Source of the DNA: Ricinus communis
Taxonomy: Eukaryota > Streptophyta > Magnoliopsida > Malpighiales > Euphorbiaceae
Reading direction: 5' to 3'
DNA: 64,000 nt
Assembly (NCBI RefSeq): GCF_019578655.1
Contig: NC_063261.1
Location: forward strand, 8,378,446 to 8,442,445
The position numbers and the translations under genes are program-made. Under the pieces are notes generated by a model that saw only the letters and a program-made list of their open reading frames with translations, made no database searches and was not told the DNA's origin. Positions 45,652 through 57,360 of the stretch are shown here, piece after piece (position 1 is the stretch's first letter; each line of letters starts with the position of its first letter).

Positions 45652-46700
45652 CTACCTTAGCTCTATCCACCTCCATCCCGACCGAGAGATCTTATGCCCT
45701 AAAACAATCCCCTCTCTCACCATGAAATGACATTTTTCCCAGTTTAGTACCAAGTTAGCCTCAATACATCTAGCTAACATGCGCTCAAGGTTTGCCAAAC
45801 AAAGAGAGAAAGAATTACCAAAAATAGAGAAGTCATCCATAAATACCTCCATAGACTCCTCAATCATGTCCTCAAAATAGCCATCATGCACTGAAATGTA
45901 GCTTGCATTGCACACCGAATGGCATCCGTCTATAAGCAAACGTCCCATAAGGGCGGGGTGAAGGTAGTCTTCTCTTGGTCCTCGTGCAATAGGAATCCGA
46001 AAGTAACCTGAAAAGCCATCAAGAAAACAATAAAACATATGACTGCTAAACGTTCAATCATCCCGATCAATGAAAGGAAGAGGAGAAGTGGTCCTTCCGA
46101 GTTTGCATCATTAAGCCTACGTAATCAATGCAAACTCTAAGCTCATCTGCGTCAGCCGGGATCAGCTCATCCTTCTCATTCCTTACCACTGTGATGCCTC
46201 CTTTCTTGGGTACAACCCGCATGGGACTAACCCACGAATCGCCGGAAATGGGATATATCAAACTGCATCAAGAATTTAATTACCTCCTTCTTTACCACTT
46301 CTTTCATGTTCGGATTGAGTTGTCTTCGAGAGCGAACGAATCGCTTGAAACCGCTTGTCCTCCAATGAAATCTTATGAGAGCGAAACTTGGATTTATGCC
46401 CGGGATATCAGCCTATATTGAAAGCAAAGGCCTTCTTGTACTTCCTTAGAACTTCCAACAAGCATGGCTTGTTTTTCGGAGTTAGATCGGTACCGCTATG
46501 ATTACCGGTAAGCGCTTCTCTTCATCCAGGAAGGCATAAACCAAGTGGCTCGGTAACTCCTTTAGTTCTAAAACTGGTGGGTCCTCGAATGAAGCCTTTA
46601 CTTTCCGCACCCTGACTGTCAAGAAAAAGATAGGATCACTGACAAGCTCGGCCTCGGTTAATAAAACAATGAGTTGCTCCAACACTTTCTCGTTGGACAA
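45652..46700 (-). pseudogene. Element B reverse transcriptase with linker
   Basis: The piece at 46700-46482 is the protease-RT linker (PPVLELKELPSHLVYAFLDEEKRLPVII). 46261-46067 has MIYPISGDSWVSPMRVVPKK. 46038-45652 has CFLDGFSGYF, the catalytic FMDD at 45843-45832, WEKCHFMVREGI and LGHKI. Frameshifts lie between the pieces and within them (the YRRLNDA block is read out of frame). Same domain order as element A. Confidence 0.88.
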
Positions 46701-46725
46701 CTACTCCTCATCCCTCGGCCTAATG

Positions 46726-47434
46726 CTACTTGCAAAGGGTCGAACATAAAATTTCTTGTAAATGGGACTCAACCACATCATCAATCACATCAATAGAACA
46801 TACCAGATTATCATAGTCCGCTGACTGCCCCATGGAAGTGGCCAGGTCAAAGGTAATGGTCTCATCATCAACTCTAAGCTTAAGCTTTCCATCGCTTACA
46901 TCGATAACAACCCTCGATGTAGCTAGGAAAGGCCTACCCAGGATAAGAGGCACAGTGCTATCACCCTCCATATCCATTACCATAAAATCTACAGGAAAGA
47001 TAAATTTATCTACCTTTACAAGTACATCTTCAACAATACCTCTAGGAATTTTAACAAATTCTATCCGCTAATTGAACACTCATCCTAGTAGGCTTAGGCT
47101 CATGCAACCCTAATTTGGCAAATAAACTAGTGGGCATTAAGTTAATACTAGCTCCTAAATCAGCCAATGCACCATTAATTGATAAATCACCAATCATACA
47201 AGGGATAGTAAAACTCCCTAGATCTCGTCGCTTGAGTGGCAATTTGTTCTGGAGAATAGCTGAACACTCCTCATTAAGCACCACCTGACCAAGATCCTCC
47301 AACTTCCTCTTGTTGCTCAAAATCTCCTTTAAGAACTTGGCGTATTTTGACCGTGAAATTGCCTCAACAAAAGGTAAGTTAATTTTCGGCCTACTTAAAT
47401 AAGTCAAGAAACTTATCTTGTATTGCTTGTCCAC
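46726..47434 (-). pseudogene. Element B aspartic protease
   Basis: The active site DLGAS is at 47161-47147 in the open piece 47434-47051. The second half, 46983-46726, has VPLILGRPFLATSRVVIDV. A frameshift lies between them near 47050. Confidence 0.87.
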
Positions 47435-49054
47435 CTTATCGCCTCAATCTTGCGGGATATGGTACCGGGGTCGATGCTCCCACATGGGGCTCTTTTGTCT
47501 GCCTTCTTTCTTTCTCTCATTCTCTACCACCTCAAGGTCCGGTCCTTCCTTACCGGCTCGACCGCACGATTGTATTATCCTTATCGGGCTAAAGGCGAAG
47601 AACCAGTCAAATTCTTACCTCGAACGCAAGGTGATAGCCTTGCAATGCTCCCTCGGGTTTGACTCTGTAGTGCTAGGAGCGATCCTGAAGGTCTCTCCGA
47701 AAGCATCTTAAAAATTTGGCCAATTTGAGTCTCCAAGTTCTGAATCGAGGCCTGCTGATTCCTAAGTGCACTATCAGTCTGCTGGAATCTTGTTTCTGTA
47801 GACGTCACAAACTTCATCATGAGCTCCTCTAAATTTGACTTCTTTTCTTGGGAGGAGGAGCTTGTGCAGCCCACCGGTTGTTGCCGTGGCCGTTGATGAA
47901 GTCTTTGGAAACCGCGACCCTGGGCATTATTGTTCCTCCAACTGAAATTGGGGTGATTGCGCCATCCAGGGTTGTATGTATTGTTGTAGGGGTTATTCTG
48001 CTTTCTTGGGGCATTCCCCATATAATCAACTTGTTCAACATCAGAAGATATAGTAGAATTAGATGGAAAACTAATAGAAGATGAAGCAAACATACCTCCC
48101 GCAGACAGTCAGACTGTAATGCGGGCCACCACAAAACTCGCAGCCCACGTTCGCTGCATGAATCGCATCCGGAGTTGGTCGATCTTCTTGGCTAGAAGCT
48201 CCACTTGAGCTCGCCAAGGCTACTGTAGAGTCCACTTGGTTGACCACTCCCGCTCTTCCCCGGTCGCCTCCTAGAGGATTGCCAACGATAGTTGTTCATG
48301 GCCATTTCCTCTATCAAGTTCTCGAGCCCGCCAGGCGCTTAGCGCCCGCCGCATCCACCATCTCGCTTCGTTGCAAGGTTCAACCCGTAGAAGGTCCGAA
48401 CTGCATCCATACCGGCAATCCGTGATGTGGGCGGCATCTCAAAAGATCTTTAAATCTCTCCCATGCATCGTACATGCTTTTATCATCAAACTCGCACAAA
48501 AGAAGATATGTCATTTCTAAGTTTAGCAATTTTAGCGGGAGGAAAATACTTGTATAAAAATTTTTCGGCCAACGCCTTCCAGGTAGTGATAGTCTGTTGT
48601 GGAAGAGATTGCAGCCATCTCTTTGCTTTGTCCTCAAGGAAAATGGAAACAATCTCGGTAGAATGGCATCATCGGTTGTTCCATTTATTTTGAATGTGTC
48701 ACAAATCTCCAAAAGTTGGAGATATGTGCATTGGGATCCTCACGGGCAATCCTCCAAACTGCACGCTTTGTTGGATCATCCGGATAACATTGGCCTTTAT
48801 CTCAAAATTGTTGGCCGCTACAGCAGGTCTGACTATACTAGTTTTCGTCCCATCCAAAGAGGGTCGAGCAAACTCGACATCGCCCTCTCGATCCTCATCG
48901 GCGTGGGGGTCATGGTTTTCCATTGTGTCTAGTCTATCCACGGGTACCTCAACCTCAATCTCCTCCTCTTCTAATTGCAACCTCTTCCTTAAGAGTCCGA
49001 GGGATCGCTCGATCGATAGAGGCTCTATAAGATTCGAGTTTGAGCTCCGGTCAT
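47435..49054 (-). pseudogene. Element B gag
   Basis: Start ATG at 49054, but one base is missing just after the second codon, so the true frame (RSSNSNLIEPL...) is read from a different phase. Capsid pieces: ANNFEIKANVIRMIQQSVQFGG (near 48810-48750), FKINGTTDDAI and LFPFSL (48712-48640), AWERFKDLLRCRPHHGLP (near 48475-48420). The C-terminal half at 48093-47581 has YNNTYNPGWRNHPNFSWRN and a coiled segment. Multiple single-base shifts. Confidence 0.87.
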
Positions 49055-49219
49055 AAACTACACCGAAACCGAAAGTCCACACAACCACCGATCAACAAAA
49101 ATAATATAATAATAAATAATAATAAAAATAAAGAATAAATGAATAAAACAAATAATGACTAAATTAACACAAAACAATTCACTCTAGTTCACTACACAGT
49201 CCCGCAACGGCCAAAAACT
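49055..49219 (-). other. Leader and primer-binding site of element B
   Basis: The primer site at 49201-49213 reads TGGCCGTTGCGGG on the minus strand, a tRNA-Asp site that lacks GC after TGGC and one C. The leader is A/T-rich (plus-strand AATAATAA repeats). Confidence 0.75.
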
Positions 49220-50667
49220 TGATGTGCTCTTTATGTAACCTACACCTAAGGCAGTGAACCTACCGATGCAGCCTAGCACTAGTGAGTATCAAGGTCGTAT
49301 CCCTAGAGATCGGGTGAACCTAGAGTTACTACTGCTTGCTATGTTATCTAGTCTGAAATAGAGTGTGAAAGTTCTAACATACCAGCTAATGGTTATGAGT
49401 GCAATTAAGTAAATGAAGGACAACAATGGATGATTAAAAGACAATTATAAAGAGAGAAACAAATCCAAAAGGGAGCCTAAGTGATGGAATTCTAAAGATG
49501 AATTTTATGGATTGCCGGTCTTGCTTACCCATGCCTAAATCCTGAATTGAATCCCGGTTCCTCTCTCGAGCTTACCAGATTCCTAAACCTGCACTAACCT
49601 AATGGAATCTCTTCCTATCAGATTACTACAAATTAGCATTAAGTATGATTTAAGACTATTAAGAGTTGTTAGTTCTTAATCCGGCGAGTAAATCAACCTC
49701 ATCTCTAAGTGTTAATTACCAGTCCTTACTATTCAAAATCCAGTTGCAACAAGCATTTCTCAATGTCAAGAAACAACCTAATAAACAATTAATCCAACGT
49801 CTCAAATTAACTGCATCAAACTTTTATTACTGAATAGCAAGAAGATTGCAAGAATGACAATTATAAAAAACTAACAATTAAGCATAATCCATCAACAAAG
49901 GTGAACCTTAATGGATTCAAAAGATCTAGCTGCTCATGTTCATAGTCAAAGCAATTAAAGAACAAAATAAGGAAAAACAAATTAAAGGCATGTACACCCT
50001 TCTCTTTCAAGCTGAATGAGAAACCCTAAATTTGCAAATTCAAAATCTCAAACCCTAGTTGCCTCTTGAATGCTCCCAAAGTTTGTCTTGATCTTCAATT
50101 CAATGTTGGAATAGTGTGGAATCCCCCCTTCAATTGATGAAAAATTGATCTCTCCAGGTCTACAATTGAGGTATAGGAAATATTTGATTAAGTGTGTGTC
50201 TTGGAATTGAGTCCAAAAATCGTCCCCCCTACAATTAGAATTCAAAATCGCCTATATAGTTGATTCAGCACGGCCGGAGTCTAGGCTGTGCTGAATCTGT
50301 GGAGTCTGTTGTGCTGAGCCACCACAGGCCGTGCCCAAGCCGGTGCTGATCCAACACAGGCCGTGCTGGAGGCCGTGGTGGCTACGAAAGTCGTGCTGAA
50401 ATGGCACAATTGGGGATAGCTTCTTGATAATTCAGCACGGCCGGAGTCCAGGCCGTGCTCAACCCTCGGGGTGCTTGTTCTCGCCCAATTTGATGGATTT
50501 TGCTCCGTAATCACACGTATTTCCCTCGATTACTGATGGTGTCCTTCGAAAATGACCTGAAACGAAAAAGGAAACAAAAGACAGGTGATTCTAGCATAAA
50601 ACGGGATAATCATGCATAAAAATGTGAACAATCGGGCATGAAAACATGTGTAGTATGATGCTTATCA
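49220..50667 (-). repeat. 5' LTR of element B
   Basis: 1448 bp. TATA box at 50258-50252 on the minus strand, preceded (50260-50460) by intact AGCACGGCC / GGCCGTGCTGA half-sites. This is the better-preserved copy of the palindrome block. Confidence 0.95.
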
Positions 50668-51597
50668 ATACTCAACGAACACTCGGAGATAAAAAAAAAC
50701 AAGAGAGAAAAAGAGAGAAAAAAATTATTTTCGTCCTTCATTAGATAGAAGACTTAAGTAAATAAGAAAGAAGGCTGCTCAAGCAAGAATCTTTTTTGGA
50801 AACTCTTTTTCTAATCGATAGAAGATTTTCAACCTCCCTCCAACACTAGATTCCCAACCAGTCTTTGATTCAACTACATCCTCATCACCTAAGAGAATCA
50901 TTAACTACGGTGACAACCTGAGGGTTCCTTCAAACATGTATCCATCATCATCCTAAACCAGTTTCTTTATTCTTTTTTTATTTCTCTTTGTTGGTTGTTT
51001 TTTAGAAACATTATTAGGTTTACTGTTTTTATTTATGATTAATATGATTAGATTAGGGTTTCTTGTGGATCTGCATGTTAATTTGGTCTTAAAATCTGAT
51101 AATAAGAAAACTAAGGTTTTGAATTTAATAATTTTGCTAATTAGGATTTTGAATTTGATTAGACACATACATAAGATTAATAACTAGATTTATATTTTCA
51201 TTATGATTCAGTAATTAAATATATTTGATAGAAATACATGATTAATTTGCCATTTTTGTTTACTATACTTTTAGTTTCTAGGATTCTATTTATTAGTTTT
51301 TAAGGTCTTTGATCAATCCTTATTTTTGTTGTTTTTACTTGATTATTTATTTATTTATTTCATATCTAAATGATTTTTATTTTCTATGCATGTGAAATTT
51401 GGCTCTAAGGATGCGAGGAACACATTGATGAATCAAAAAATCTGCCTGGAACCCCCAGAGCCAACCGGCTCTAACATTTTGTCCCAATTTTTGGCTTTTT
51501 ATCAAGTCTTGATGTATTTTATATATTGTATTAGGCTTTTAGGTCTTTTTTGTTACAGTTTTAGTTGTAGGCCAAATTGTAATAGTTAGGTCTATTT
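50668..51597 (+). repeat. Tat-lineage LTR3, part 2
   Basis: Starts with ATACT (duplication of 38048-38052) and continues LTR3. It aligns with 33710-34640 of LTR2, including a palindrome core at 51457-51472 (AGAGCCAACCGGCTCT). The similarity ends near 51597, so the last 700 bp of this LTR are missing. Confidence 0.8.
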
Positions 51598-53057
51598 CAC
51601 CTCCTACAAGCCACCGCAGACTTCTCTTTCCCCTTCCTGTCATCGGCGCCGCCCACTTCTTCTCCTACTATCACTGTTGTATGTTGAGTTTGGGGAGAGG
51701 ATTGCTCCTACTCACTACCGCTGCAAGTGCAACCTCCTGTCGACGTCCTTTCAAGCCTTGCAACTATGATAGAAAGTCGTTTGCTTCTATCCAAAGCCTT
51801 CACCTTTTTTAAATCAAAGTAGGTCATGACTCTTGTATTTTAGTGTTTTAGGTTTAGGGAAAGCTATTTACCAAAAAATCTTGTTGTGAAATGTTTGATT
51901 TCGGTGGATGAGTAATCATGAACATAATAATTTCTAGTTGACCATGTTCCTAGAAAAAAGATACTTTCGAGAAACGATTATTCATTCATAAAAAATGTCT
52001 TCTTCCACCACATGTGATAAAGAAATGCAAGAAAGTGAAATTCAGTCTATTGCTAATTCCATTCCTTTCGTAATGGTGGAACCCCTTTTCCGATGGAAAG
52101 AAGAAGAATATTTTATTATTCTGGAGATCAAGAAGACCGCCGAATCGAGCTCCCCACCATCGAAAACCCCCAAGCCAAGCTCCCCCATCGTTTTTCCTCC
52201 GCCACTAGTAGTGTATAGCCTCGTCAGAGCCGAAATTTTTTGGCCTTGATCTGGTGGCTTTCAGCAAGTTTCTGGCAAAAGCATTTGCATTTCCAGACTC
52301 CTCGCAACTCAAACTTCACGTAGGCACTTCCAGATTCAAAATCCGACACCGTTGGCGGTACCGGCTTTCGGACCCTAGTGTCTTCTAAACGCGCAAAACT
52401 TCAGATTTTCGACTTGGTATAATTTTTTTGGATTCTAAGAATTATTTTAGAATTTTACAAAATATTATTACTATTAATTCTCAATTATAAATAATTTAAT
52501 TTAATTATATTTAATTCATTATAATTTAGTTATAAATATTATAAATTAATTAATATGATCAATTATTTTTTTTTTTTGTGATAGATGTGGTTGTGTTTGA
52601 TTAGTTTAAATACTAGAATATTTTTATGGGTTGGTTGTAGAATAAATATTAATTACAGACCGTCTATTATTAATTGTGATTTGTGGTGTGTTGCGGAGTC
52701 GGAAAAAAATAATCCAGTTTTAGTGGCCGACTTCCGTTAAATAATTACAGAATATTTGAAGTGTTTCTAGCAGGTTTTAGACCCATTATACATGGGGTAA
52801 ACGTCCATATTTTATGAGAGGTTTGGTAGAGTTTTCGAGTCGGAATTTCTTAGGTAGTCTAATCTAGGAGTCTAGGCCTAGGAAAAATAAAGAATTTCTT
52901 ATTAATTAAGTTATTTCATGAATAGATAATCCATCCGTCCAGCCAACTCCACCCGAGCCATAGGAGCAGACTGCAGAGCATGAAAAAATTGTGAGTTAAT
53001 GTCATATAATCAATTATTTTTATGTCATGTCTAAATTAAATGCGTTGTTAATTGATT

Positions 53058-53190
53058 AATAATAATAATTATTATTATTTATATTATTATTATTAATTTT
53101 ATTTTCGTTATTATCGATATTATTATTAATATTATTATCATTATTTTTGTTATCATATTTATTGTTATTTTAATAATATTATTATTATTA
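53058..53190. repeat. ATT/AAT microsatellite
   Basis: Impure trinucleotide array of ATT and AAT units over about 130 bp. Confidence 0.85.
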
Positions 53191-53470
53191 CACCTAATTC
53201 TTATGTTTGCTATATTCGAGGCTATTAAACTAATTCTTAATATATTATTGAATAATTATGTTTAGATTTGTACTATCTATAATTATTATTGATGCTATGA
53301 TTGTAACTTTGGGGTGAGGCGACAGTAGAACATGCCACCTGCTGGGTTGCATCAGGACCGCGTGCGCACCGGTATTAAACATAGACATGTAGTAAAAGAA
53401 TATATTTTTTTTAGGATTTGCCCCTAGTCAAGTATAACTCTCTAGGCTATGAGAATTTGATAGCCGGAGG

Positions 53471-53589
53471 AAAGGTCCTTGGTCGAGCGTTGCTTTTTGG
53501 GTGCCGACTTTATTGGAAATTAAGTGATCAGGTTGGATGTAAGGACCCTGGTCGAGCTTTGCTCTTTGGGCGCCATTCTTATTGGAATA
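53471..53589. repeat. Two-copy tandem repeat, period about 69 bp
   Basis: 53471-53520 and 53540-53589 share GGTCGAGC.TTGCT.TTTGGG.GCC and TATTGGAA. Reading through both keeps the same frame in a 75-codon open stretch, but no known domain is present. Confidence 0.75.
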
Positions 53590-54052
53590 AGAGAGCCGAA
53601 TGGCTAATAGGATTGGAGTTTAAATTGTATTTTCTTGAATCATAGCATGATACATGTTTTGATATAATATGATATTTTATTCTGATTAAATAAATATCTT
53701 ATTAAGATGACTGTATTTATTTTAGGATTATATGATTTTAACTCAATCTCGAGGCTGACAGTCTCAATTTTAATTTTCAGGTGACACCTAGATTCTCCGT
53801 CGTCTTTCTCTTGATAGCCCGACTTCCTCCTTCTTCGGGCCCATTATAATTAATTTCTACTTTTTTACATGTTGAACTATTTAAAAATATAAACTCTCCG
53901 CAGTAGTGGTTCCAAAGCTTGAACAATTTATTTTGGTATGTTAAAACTATAGGAAAATATTAAGCAATCATTACTGATAGATTGATTTAATTATGTTGTG
54001 ATCATGTGAATGAATTCTTGGTATATTTGAGTAGCATGTATGTATATATATA

Positions 54053-54137
54053 TAGTAGAACCTCAATAAATTAATATTCGATAAATTAATAACCTCGACT
54101 AAATAATAATTTTCTCCGGTCCCGACTTGGGCCAATG
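54053..54137. repeat. Terminal repeat of pogo/Lemi1-like transposon
   Basis: AGTAGAACCTCAATAAATTA, then GATAAATTAATAACCTC and CCGGTCCCGACTTGGGCC closely match the terminal sequences of Emigrant/Lemi1 pogo-type elements as I remember them. It is preceded by TATATATA, consistent with TA target preference. Confidence 0.75.
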
Positions 54138-54209
54138 GAATAAAATAATAATTTTGCTAAATTTATAAGATAATAATTTTTAAAAAATTCCTTAAGTTCC
54201 ATTGAGAAT

Positions 54210-55670
54210 TGATGGTTGCTATCTATGCAGCTACAATCAAGGCAGTGTACCTATTGATGCAGTCTAGCACTAATGGCGAGTATCAAGGTCGTAATCCTCG
54301 GGAAAGTGAAAGCCCAGAGTTACTCCTTTGTTCTTTGTTATATTAACCTAAAATGAATGATGAATAATTTCTAAACTAACTAATAGCTACAAGCTAAGTT
54401 CTAAGGGAGATGCAGGAGTAAATGGATAAATGAAATAACCTAGACAAGAAAGCAAACCCAAAGGGAACCTAAACTAGTTGGCAATCAAACAAAAGATAAA
54501 GGAGCTACCTGTGGACGAATTCTTAACTGAATTTGGTTTCTCTTTCGAGATAACCGAATTCCTAAACTTAATAACCTAAAGTTGGAATCTCTTCCTAACG
54601 ACTGATTCTTAAATTAGCATTAAGCTTTAATCCGCCTCTATTAAGCTTTGTTAATTCTTAATCTAGCTAGTTAATTATTCTTATCTCTAAGTGATTATTA
54701 ACCAGTTCTTGCTATTCAAAATTCCAATTGCCAGATGGACTTCTCAATCACATAAAGCAATCTAAACACCACAATTCACAATGTCTCATGAATAATGCAT
54801 TATCTTATTAATTTTGAAAGCAAGAAGAATATAAAACCAACTCAAACAATCCAACAATATAACATTAAGCCAACATAGTAAAGAAATCCTAATGGATTTA
54901 ATCAATCTAGCTAAACATGTTCATTATCAAAACCCACAAGAATTCAATTACAACAATAAGTAAAGATAGAGAAACCCGATTACACCCTTGGATGAGAGTA
55001 AACAGCCCCAATTCCTCTTGCTCAAATTGAATCGATTCTTGTTCCTCTTGCTCAAATTGAAACCAATTAACGAACCTCGCCCAATCTTCAATCTTTGAAG
55101 GGAATCTGATTTAAACCTTGGTCCAAGTCCCCTTTTTCCTTGGTTCCAACTCAGAAAACCCTTAGAGAGAGAAAAATTAGAGTTTGGGACGTTCTCTCCA
55201 TTTTTTTCTTCTTTCCTCTCTTCTTTCTTATAATTAATTCGTCCTGTCATCGCAAACATGGCCGTGTTGATGCCCATGTTGGGAACATGGGCTGGTGTTG
55301 ATAGGCGTGTTTGGAACACGGCCCCGTGCTAATGCCCGTGTTACTCTCTATGGTCGTGCCCCTTAACGCCTCTTCTTCTTTGATGTTGAATGCACTCAAC
55401 ACGGCCTGTTTTGGTGCCTGTGTTGGGAACACGGCCATTGTTAAAGCCCACACGGCCATGTTCAGATTAGGGATGCACGAACTCGACTTGTTTCGGCAAT
55501 TTTGACATCTAATTCTGCTCCAATTCTACCCTTTATCACTCTTTGACTTCTTTTGGACCTAAAGCATACAAACAAACGCATAGGGTGAGTATTGGGACCA
55601 ATTCACATCCAAATATACATAAAATTAGCCTTAAAAACCCCATTTAGATGTGTGTATTCTATGCACATCA
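54210..55670 (-). repeat. C2 3' LTR
   Basis: 1461 bp, minus-strand start TGATGTGCATAGAATACACAC. Palindrome half-sites at 55255-55465. Confidence 0.93.
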
Positions 55671-55690
55671 AATAATCCCACACTTAGCTC
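55671..55690 (-). other. Polypurine tract of C2
   Basis: GAGCTAAGTGTGGGATTATT on the minus strand, directly before the LTR. Confidence 0.8.
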
Positions 55691-57360
55691 ATTGCTTGTC
55701 CTCAAGCAACCAAAAGTAAAATAAGGAAAATAAACCACTAAGGAACAACACTTAAACTGATAAACAAGCTAGAGAGTCCTTACACATATCCTTAACAAGC
55801 ATAAGTCAAGCAAAAAGAAACGAAGCAATCAATTCAAGTATCACAATCAAGATGCTAATGATTCACAAAATACTATCTCAATAAAATTATTCAAGACCAC
55901 CTCCTCACAAGATTCACTCTAAATCACTCAAAGTGTTTAAAGGGTAGTGTTTAATCGCTCAATGCATCAAATACTGCCTTACTTACTATATGCTTGCTCT
56001 TAAATCCTACTCCTACCACTTATGGAGAGTTAACAACCATATCAAGAGGTCTTTATAAGGGTTGTAATGGGGATTAGGTAGGGGTAGGTAAATTTGATAA
56101 GAGTTGAACCTATGGTGTTCTGTAATGAGATAAATGACATGCACACAAGCCATAATAATTACAAGGGATAAACAATGAACAGTAGTCCAAGGAGGGAAAT
56201 AGGAATCAAGTCAAAATGTAAACTCTGAAAAGCAATTAAATAATTAGCTCACTTACTTTCTTTCTTTTCATCACCCTTCCCCCTTATTCTTCTTATTATT
56301 ATTATTATTTTTTACTTTCTTTTTTCTTTTTTGAAATATACAAGGGAAGAAACATTCACATAATATAGTGAATTTCTTATGGATTGAAGGAAGCTGCTAC
56401 AAGATTCCAACGCTATTCTCAAGATAAAAATTCCTAATAAAAACAACTCATGTGCAAAATCATAACCCAAAGCAGAATAAAACTAAGTGGTAATGAAATA
56501 TGATAAAAAATGGTGAAAGAGGAGGTTATCTACACAATCAATAAACGAATGAAGGCTATTTGGCTAAAATGAAAAACCTAAGTGCCTCTATCATACCAAA
56601 GTATTAAACTCTCCTTGTGGCCCTTATAAGCATTACCGAGCAAGTTCTAAAAGTAAAGACAGTAATTGGCACTCTCAATAAGAAATAAATAAAAGCATAT
56701 AAAGTGTATGCTTGCAATTGAGGCTCAATTTCTCACAAGTGTGCTTTTTGAGTAGGTTCCAAACAAAAATCATCAAAACATAATTAAATAAACTAAAGCT
56801 ACTTATTGCAAAACTCAAACTAAATAACTTACATTCTTCCGCAAGACTGAACACTATCGGTTTTACCCGATCACATGGACATAAACAGGAATTCCAAATC
56901 AAGTCAACAGTAAGAGCATCGAAACAAAGTGAAAAATTTTCAAAATTTTACAAAAAATTGCACAAAGAATAAACAAATAACTGAGATAGGATAAATGAAA
57001 TGTGATATATACACTGGAAAAGGATTTAAATTTCATATACAAGACAATAAAAGCACAAAAACAAATGTATATAAATATCATCACCCCACACTTGAAGGAC
57101 ACACTGTCCCCAGTGTACAAAATATAAGAAATGAAAAAGGAAAAAGAGCTAATACTGCCCTGATTATGGCTCCGGAGTGAAAAAAGGTGCATCATCAGGG
57201 ATATCAGGGTGTTGGCTAGTCTGTGGTAGAGGAGTGGCTGCAAATAATAAAATAAAGAATTAAAATCGAAACTGAAATAAAAATTAAATAAAATATGAAA
57301 ACTAAAACTAATAAAATGTTTCAAAACAAAAGGTTAAAATATTAGAGATTAAAAATAAAA
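55691..57360 (-). other. C2 3' region with Athila ORF tail
   Basis: Aligns with the 3' region of element A. Near 57240-57168 on the minus strand the last about 20 codons of the Athila ORF remain (..PQTSQHPDIPDDAPFFTPEP then TAA), with GGACAGTGTGTCC and TCAAGTGTGGGG downstream (57110-57080). T-rich sequence lies ahead of the tail. Confidence 0.7.

Larger units (their letters stand above)
38053..50667 (-). mobile_element. Complete Athila-lineage retrotransposon 'B', antisense
   Basis: 12,615 bp between perfect ATACT duplications (38048-38052 and 50668-50672). Read on the minus strand: LTR (50667-49220), primer site, gag, protease, RT, RNase H, integrase, spacer, Athila ORF, 3' region, polypurine tract, LTR (39450-38053). 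By eye the LTRs are about 98% identical except in one GC-rich block, so it looks young. Nevertheless every gene has frameshifts or stops. Confidence 0.95.
51598..54052. other. Unassigned LTR-like sequence
   Basis: No gene is recognised. 51995-52249 is an open frame of 84 codons with a Ser/Pro-rich C-terminus and no known domain. The stretch around 52170-52420 (GCC...TTCTGGCAAAAGC, CCGACACCGTTGGCGG, GGCTTTCGGACCC) and around 53310-53370 (GGACCGCGTGCGCACCGG) has the look of a chromovirus (Tekay-type) LTR, a judgement from memory only. Ends could not be found. Confidence 0.35.

Noticed and set aside
51995..52249. Small protein-coding gene
   Set aside because: No homology recognised, no start context or splice structure, and the C-terminal Pro/Ser stretch continues into LTR-like sequence.
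57240..57300. Possible 3' splice site (T-rich tract then GCAG) ahead of the Athila ORF tail in C2
   Set aside because: C1 has CGTA instead of GCAG at this position and element A reads through without an intron, so the AG is probably a chance change next to a deletion border.
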